Part shown: in pieces, positions 6,387 through 10,582 of the stretch
How the letters are laid out: each line of letters starts with the position of its first letter
How positions within the stretch are numbered: position 1 is the first letter of the stretch
Origin: Bacteroidales bacterium
GTDB taxonomy: Bacteria; Bacteroidota; Bacteroidia; Bacteroidales; UBA12077
Assembly (NCBI GenBank): GCA_030600625.1
Contig: JAUVLS010000022.1
Location: forward strand, 1 to 10,582
DNA length: 10,582 nt
Direction: 5' to 3'
The notes under the pieces: model-generated
What the model saw: the letters and a program-made list of their open reading frames with translations, nothing else
Database searches by the model: none
Told to the model about the DNA's origin: nothing
Program-made: the position numbers and the translations under genes

Positions 6387-9023
6387 ATGAGTAACGAGAA
6401 AAACGAAAAAACAGATCAACAGAACAAAGAAGAATTAGAACTGAATTCAGAAATATCTGACAAAGAAAAGCAGAGCGAAGAAATGCATAAAATAGTGCAT
6501 TTGTCAGGAATGTATAAAGATTGGTTTCTTGATTATGCTTCGTATGTTATACTTGAAAGAGCTGTTCCTCATTTACATGATGGACTAAAACCTGTTCAGC
6601 GTAGAATTTTACATGCAATGAAAAGGCTGGATGACGGCAGGTATAATAAAGTTGCTAATATTATTGGTTATACAATGCAGTATCATCCACATGGCGATGC
6701 GTCAATTGGAGATGCTCTTGTTCAGATTGGGCAAAAAGATTTGTTAATTGATGCTCAGGGTAACTGGGGAAATGTTTTAACTGGCGATGGAGCTGCTGCT
6801 TCTAGATATATCGAAGCCCGATTATCAAAGTTTGCTCTGGATGTTGTTTTTAATCCTAAAACTACTGAATGGAAAAAATCATACGATGGGCGAAACAACG
6901 AGCCGGTTACGCTGCCTGTTAAGTTTCCTTTGCTTTTGACACAAGGTGTTGAGGGAATTGCAGTTGGTCTTGCTTCAAAAATTTTACCTCATAATTTTAA
7001 CGAATTAATTGATGCTGCAATAGCATATTTAAAAGGTAAAAATTTTGAAATTTATCCTGATTTTCTAACAGGAGGGATAGCTGATTTTAGTAAATACAAT
7101 GAAGGCATACGTGGTGGTTCAATAAAAATCAGGGCAAAAATTGAAAAAGAAGATAAGAAAACGCTAAAAATCACAGAACTTCCTTTTAGTAAAACAACAC
7201 AAAGTCTTATAGATTCAATCTTAAAAGCAAATGAAAAAGGGAAAATAAAGATCAGGAAAATTGATGATAACACAGCCGAAAATGTAGAAATATTAATTCA
7301 TTTACCAGCAGGAACGTCTCCCGATCAAACAATAGATGCACTATATGCTTTTACCGATTGCGAAGTTTCAATATCGCCAAATTCATGTGTTATTGAAAAC
7401 TCAAAACCTATATTTATAGGAGTTTCTGAAATGCTCAAGAATTCAGCTGATAATACAGTTGAACTATTAAAGAAAGAACTCCAAATTAAAAAACATGAGC
7501 TGCAGGAGGCATGGCATCTTACATCACTGGAAAAAATCTTTATTGAAAACAGAATATATCACGATATAGAAGAATGCGAAACATGGGAATCTGTAATTAA
7601 AACTATTGATAAAGGACTTGAACCATTTAAGAAAAAATTACTACGTGAGGTAACAGAAGAGGATATTGTAAAGCTTACCGAAATCAAAATTAAGCGTATT
7701 ACAAAGTTCGATATTAAAAAAGCTGATGAATATATTCGTGGACTTGAAGAAGAAATAAAAGAAGTTCAGAATCATCTTGATCATATTATTGAATATGCAA
7801 TTAACTATTATAAGCAAATACGCAAAAAACATGGTGATGGCCGTGATCGAAAAACAGAAATCAGAAATCTTGATTCAATAGCTGCAACGCAGGTTGTTGT
7901 TGCCAATAGAAAACTTTATGTAAATCGTGAAGAAGGTTTTATTGGAACAGGTCTTAAAAAGGACGAATATGTGAGCGAGTGTTCAGATATTGATGAGGTG
8001 ATTGTATTTCTTCGTGATGGGAAATATATAATTACCAAAGCTGACGATAAGGTATTTGTTGGTAAAGATATAATTCATGTTGCTGTTTTTAAACGAAACG
8101 ATGACCGCACAATTTATAATATAATTTATCGTGATGGCCTAAACGGAGCTATCATGATCAAACGTTGTGCTATTAAAGGAATAACGCGTGATAAAGATTA
8201 CAATATTTCGAAAGGTACTAAGGGATCAAAGATTCTTTACATGACAGTTAATCCAAATGGTGAAGCAGAAATTGTTAAGATATATTTACGTCCACGACCA
8301 AGATTGAAAAAACCGATTTTTGAATTTGAATTTAGCGAATTGGCAATAAAAGGCCGACAGTCAATGGGTAATATCCTTACAAAATATGCAATTCATAAAA
8401 TTGTATTGAAGGATGAGGGAGTTTCTACACTGGGAGATAGAAAGATTTGGTTCGAAGAAGAAGTATTGCGTTTAAATGCCGATGGAAGAGGAAATTATTT
8501 GGGGGAATTCCATGCAGATGATAAAATTTTGGTTGTTACTAAATCGGGAAATTACAGATTATCAACGTATGATTTAATGAATCATTTTGAAGATGATGTT
8601 ATGATTGTTGAAAAATACAGACATGAAAAAATATTTTCTGCAGTGTACTACGATGCTGATCTGGAATACTATTACATAAAAAGGTTTATCATCGACCCTA
8701 TTGATAAGCCAACAAGTTTTATAGGCGATAACGAAGAATCACGATTAATTAAATTAATTGAAGTTGAATATCCAAGACTGGAAGTTTCATTTGGAGGCAG
8801 ACATAAAAATCGTGAAAATGATATTATTGAAGTTGCTGAATTTATTGGTGTTAAAAGTTATAAGGCAAGAGGGAAACGACTATCTAATTACGAGGTAAAG
8901 GTGGTTAAAGAACTTGAACCTTTAATTCTTAAGGAAGAAGAGCCGGAAATGCCGGAATCTGTAGAGGATATGAAGGATGAGGACACATCTCAGATGAGTT
9001 TGTTTGAGAATGGTGAAAAATAA
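6387..9023 (+). CDS. parC: DNA topoisomerase IV subunit A (ParC)
   Basis: This 878-residue cleavage subunit pairs with ParE. After a charged N-terminal extension (about 1-35), the conserved core starts at HLSGMYKDWFLDYASYVILERAVP. The DNA-binding winged-helix region contains HPHGDASIGD (100-109), and the catalytic tyrosine is Y141 in AASRYIE, preceded by the arginine R140. Coiled-coil/tower segments follow, including a Lys/Glu-rich helical stretch around 430-485. From about 500 a beta-rich C-terminal domain resembles the GyrA/ParC pinwheel; AIKGRQSMGN is the nearest thing to a GyrA box, and the canonical QRRGGKG is absent, supporting ParC over GyrA. The acidic tail ends QMSLFENGEK, with Q869-F873 resembling a sliding-clamp-binding motif. 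The quinolone-pocket serine of E. coli GyrA (S83) aligns with A105, and D87 with D109. ATG 6387 has AAGG just upstream and keeps the acidic extension seen in relatives. Confidence 0.95.
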   Translation: MSNEKNEKTDQQNKEELELNSEISDKEKQSEEMHKIVHLSGMYKDWFLDYASYVILERAVPHLHDGLKPVQRRILHAMKRLDDGRYNKVANIIGYTMQYHPHGDASIGDALVQIGQKDLLIDAQGNWGNVLTGDGAAASRYIEARLSKFALDVVFNPKTTEWKKSYDGRNNEPVTLPVKFPLLLTQGVEGIAVGLASKILPHNFNELIDAAIAYLKGKNFEIYPDFLTGGIADFSKYNEGIRGGSIKIRAKIEKEDKKTLKITELPFSKTTQSLIDSILKANEKGKIKIRKIDDNTAENVEILIHLPAGTSPDQTIDALYAFTDCEVSISPNSCVIENSKPIFIGVSEMLKNSADNTVELLKKELQIKKHELQEAWHLTSLEKIFIENRIYHDIEECETWESVIKTIDKGLEPFKKKLLREVTEEDIVKLTEIKIKRITKFDIKKADEYIRGLEEEIKEVQNHLDHIIEYAINYYKQIRKKHGDGRDRKTEIRNLDSIAATQVVVANRKLYVNREEGFIGTGLKKDEYVSECSDIDEVIVFLRDGKYIITKADDKVFVGKDIIHVAVFKRNDDRTIYNIIYRDGLNGAIMIKRCAIKGITRDKDYNISKGTKGSKILYMTVNPNGEAEIVKIYLRPRPRLKKPIFEFEFSELAIKGRQSMGNILTKYAIHKIVLKDEGVSTLGDRKIWFEEEVLRLNADGRGNYLGEFHADDKILVVTKSGNYRLSTYDLMNHFEDDVMIVEKYRHEKIFSAVYYDADLEYYYIKRFIIDPIDKPTSFIGDNEESRLIKLIEVEYPRLEVSFGGRHKNRENDIIEVAEFIGVKSYKARGKRLSNYEVKVVKELEPLILKEEEPEMPESVEDMKDEDTSQMSLFENGEK

Positions 9024-9131
9024 TGAATTTTTTCCAATTGGATTTTTTGTATATTTAAATGTCTAAATTTAGAATTCGGTTTTTTAAAATTTAAGAATGA
9101 AATAGCAAATTATTGCTTTATTCATGTATCT

Positions 9132-9214
9132 GGGAAAATGGATTCTTGGAATGTTAGATTGATGGAAATCCTATATTTATCGTTTCCCAATTATCCAATA
9201 TTCCATTATTCCAA
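9132..9214 (+). repeat. Interspersed inverted-arm repeat, copy C (before aroK)
   Basis: The left part contains GGGAAAATGGATTCTTGGAAT and TTGATGGAAAT (9132-9169). The right part contains TTTCCCAATTATCCAA and CAATATTCCATTATTCCAA (9183-9214). Its last 19 bases are identical to 4095-4113 in copy A. Arms pair only imperfectly (GGGAAA near the left end, TTTCCC at 9183-9188). It has no coding capacity and lies in the 276-bp gap between parC and aroK. Confidence 0.65.
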
Positions 9215-9299
9215 CAATTCAATATAAATATTTCGACAATTCAATTTGCGTATTATTTTATGAATTTGTATTAAAGACTGAGTTCAGAAATTATTGCTT

Positions 9300-9803
9300 A
9301 TGAGAGTTTTTCTGATTGGTTTTATGGCAAGTGGCAAATCTTCAGCTGGGAAAAAATTGGCTAAAAAGATCGGATCGCCTTTTGTTGATCTTGATGATTA
9401 TATTGAAGAAAAATACAACTCGACTATTCGTTCACTTATTTATAATCTGGGAATGGATAAATTTAGAGAAATAGAAAAACAATCTTTAGAGACCATAATT
9501 AATAAAAACGAAAACATTCTGCTTTCAACTGGTGGTGGTACTTCATGTTATTTTGATAATATGAAATTGATGAATGAGACAGGAGTTACCATTTACCTGG
9601 AAGTTGATATTTCTACATTGGTTAATCGGTTAATGCATGCAAAAAAAGACAGGCCTTTAATCTGGGGAAAATCAAGAGAAGATTTAACTGTTTATGCAAA
9701 AGATCTGTTAGGTAGAAGACAGGTTTATTATCAAAAAGCCATGCATACGATAAGTGGTAAAGACTTAAAAATAGAATCGGTAGTAAATTTGCTTGAAATT
9801 TAA
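9300..9803 (+). CDS. aroK: Shikimate kinase
   Basis: This 167-residue cytoplasmic NMP-kinase-fold enzyme phosphorylates shikimate to shikimate 3-phosphate with ATP, the fifth step of the chorismate pathway to aromatic amino acids. Visible sites: Walker A GFMASGKSS (7-15), shikimate-binding D32 in VDLDDYIE, R56 in FREIE, the GGG loop (78-80) after LLST, the lid arginine R118 in KKDRPL, and R139/R140 in GRRQVYY near the C-terminus. All key residues are present and the length is normal. The ATG at 9300 is preferred to the in-frame TTG at 9294 because the first beta strand (RVFLIGF) starts directly after this ATG. A possible but off-consensus -7 box, TGAATTTG, lies at 9261-9268. The gene is convergent with the phosphatase gene, with 11 bp between stop codons. 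No other aro genes are nearby. Confidence 0.94.
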   Translation: MRVFLIGFMASGKSSAGKKLAKKIGSPFVDLDDYIEEKYNSTIRSLIYNLGMDKFREIEKQSLETIINKNENILLSTGGGTSCYFDNMKLMNETGVTIYLEVDISTLVNRLMHAKKDRPLIWGKSREDLTVYAKDLLGRRQVYYQKAMHTISGKDLKIESVVNLLEI

Positions 9804-9824
9804 ACTTAATAGTTTTAAATTTTT
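9798..9824. terminator. Weak AT-only hairpin between convergent aroK and phosphatase genes
   Basis: ATTTAAACT (9798-9806) pairs with AGTTTTAAAT (9811-9820) with one bulged T, around a TAAT loop; TTTT (9821-9824) follows on the plus strand. It overlaps both stop codons. The stem has a single G-C pair, so termination strength is doubtful, but the position suits a shared end signal. Confidence 0.35.
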
Positions 9825-10582
9825 ATTCCGATTGATAGAACATCATCAACTTGTGGTTGTTGCCCTTTCCAGTTGATGAGAGTTTCATAAAGAATTCTTT
9901 TTTGTTCAGACATTTCTTTTTCATGAATATCAAGAAGTAATTCTCGTAAATTTCCGACTCTGAATTTCTTCTTTCGTGGGCCTCCAAACTGATCAACAAA
10001 ACCATCAGTAAACATGTAAAATAAATCTCCTTTTTGAATCTCCATTGTGTGATTGGTGAATGGAGCAATAGGTTTTTCCGATATCCCCACTGGCATTCTG
10101 TCTGCTTTTATTACATTGAGCATATGATCACGGATATAATATAAGGGATTATACGCACCAGCGTATTCAAGAATCATTTTGTTGTAATCAATAACAACCA
10201 GGGCTAAATCTACTCCATCTTTAGATTCATTAATCCGGTTGGTATGTACCATGGTTTTTATTATTTTTCGTCTTAATAAAGATAAAATTTCCGAAGGCTT
10301 AGCAATTTGTTCATCGTAAACAATTTCGTTTAAGAAATTTATTCCTATAATACTCAAGAATGCGCCAGGAACTCCATGCCCTGTACAATCAGCAGCAACA
10401 ATAATTGATTTGTTGTTAATTTCTGCCACCCAATAAAAGTCGCCACTTACTATATCTTTTGGTTTAAATAAACAAAATCCTTTTTTTAGAATCTTTTGCA
10501 ATGTAATTTTATCGGGGAACAATGCTATTTGGATATGTTTTGCATATTCGATACTGTCAGTAATATCCCTTTTTTGATTTAA
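9815..10582 (-). CDS. SpoIIE/PP2C-type serine phosphatase domain protein, C-terminal part
   Basis: The frame stays open to the right edge, so this is the last 255 residues of a longer protein; the TTG at 10520-10522 is not its start. Its visible N-terminus, KRDITDSIEYAKHIQIAL, is the helical linker that commonly precedes this domain in Bacteroidota sensors with TPR, GAF or two-component input domains. The PPM phosphatase core follows: KPKDIVSGDFYWV (D48 of the fragment), AADCTGHGVPGAFLS (D65), DGVDLALV, FTDGFVDQFGG (D193) and DDVLSIGI at the C-terminus. These aspartates are the usual Mn/Mg ligands, so the domain looks active. Family role: dephosphorylating serine/threonine, often on an anti-sigma-factor antagonist. 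The partner here is unknown and no such gene is in the window. Input domain and membrane topology lie outside the window. Confidence 0.88.
   Translation of the reverse strand, partial: LNQKRDITDSIEYAKHIQIALFPDKITLQKILKKGFCLFKPKDIVSGDFYWVAEINNKSIIVAADCTGHGVPGAFLSIIGINFLNEIVYDEQIAKPSEILSLLRRKIIKTMVHTNRINESKDGVDLALVVIDYNKMILEYAGAYNPLYYIRDHMLNVIKADRMPVGISEKPIAPFTNHTMEIQKGDLFYMFTDGFVDQFGGPRKKKFRVGNLRELLLDIHEKEMSEQKRILYETLINWKGQQPQVDDVLSIGIKI

Noticed and set aside
7052..7832. Minus-strand open frames of 63-73 codons opposite parC
   Set aside because: They are antisense to conserved ParC sequence and rich in Phe/Ile/Ser as expected from reversing Lys/Glu/Asp-rich AT-biased codons.
4279..9023. Assignment of the topoisomerase genes as gyrB and gyrA
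   Set aside because: The B subunit opening, its short length and the absence of a GyrA box QRRGGKG in the A subunit fit the Bacteroidota topoisomerase IV pair better.
9033..9042. TCCAATTGGA palindrome just after parC as a terminator
   Set aside because: As a hairpin it leaves only three base pairs with a 4-nt loop; the flanking T runs are on the same strand on both sides and cannot extend the stem.
9294..9299. In-frame TTG two codons before the aroK ATG
   Set aside because: The ATG at 9300 directly precedes the first beta strand of the kinase fold and needs no rare start codon.
10520..10522. TTG as the start of the phosphatase gene
   Set aside because: The frame is open to the window edge and the upstream codons encode the conserved ITDSIxYAxxIQ linker, so the gene is truncated by the window, not started here.

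Overview
The window looks like chromosomal DNA from a member of the Bacteroidota, probably an environmental Bacteroidales/Marinilabiliales-type lineage (order is inferred). The DNA is AT-rich. Recognisable TAnnTTTG-type (Bacteroidota sigma factor) -7 motifs occur, while good Shine-Dalgarno sequences are mostly absent. The topoisomerase IV subunits match the Bacteroidota form of those proteins closely, and a secreted protein has a signal peptide ending in the LLG-Q pattern common in this phylum. Most genes are housekeeping genes.

Layout. (1) 1-387: 3' end of a gene for an M49 (dipeptidyl peptidase III-like) zinc peptidase, cut by the left edge. (2) A bidirectional hairpin terminator at 394-425 separates it from a convergent gene (426-995, minus strand) for a secreted protein of unknown function. 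(3) A 371-bp divergent gap holds a candidate small structured RNA (1175-1280) and a promoter. (4) 1367-3905: two overlapping genes, a PlsC-type acyltransferase and a membrane-anchored MutS-family ATPase. (5) 4279-6108 parE and 6387-9023 parC encode the two topoisomerase IV subunits. (6) 9300-9803: aroK, shikimate kinase. (7) 9815-10582, minus strand: C-terminal SpoIIE/PP2C-type phosphatase domain of a signalling protein that continues past the right edge.

The gaps before parE, parC and aroK each carry a copy of one interspersed repeat family. The copies share the exact 15-mer ATTCCATTATTCCAA on the plus strand, with GGAAT/ATTCC-rich imperfect inverted arms. The parC copy also contains a GC-rich palindrome, a near copy of which lies inside the candidate RNA at 1187-1207. 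The parE gene has in addition an 11-bp perfect inverted repeat in its leader.

How the genes work together: ParE (ATPase/TOPRIM) and ParC (DNA cleavage) form the heterotetramer that decatenates chromosomes. ParC ends with QMSLF, which resembles a sliding-clamp-binding motif. The acyltransferase and the membrane MutS homologue are probably co-translated, but a shared function is not evident. I see no defence island, CRISPR array, tRNA, rRNA, insertion sequence or prophage. The parts most worth a second look are the intergenic elements, the membrane MutS homologue and the ParC tail, not a wholly new system.
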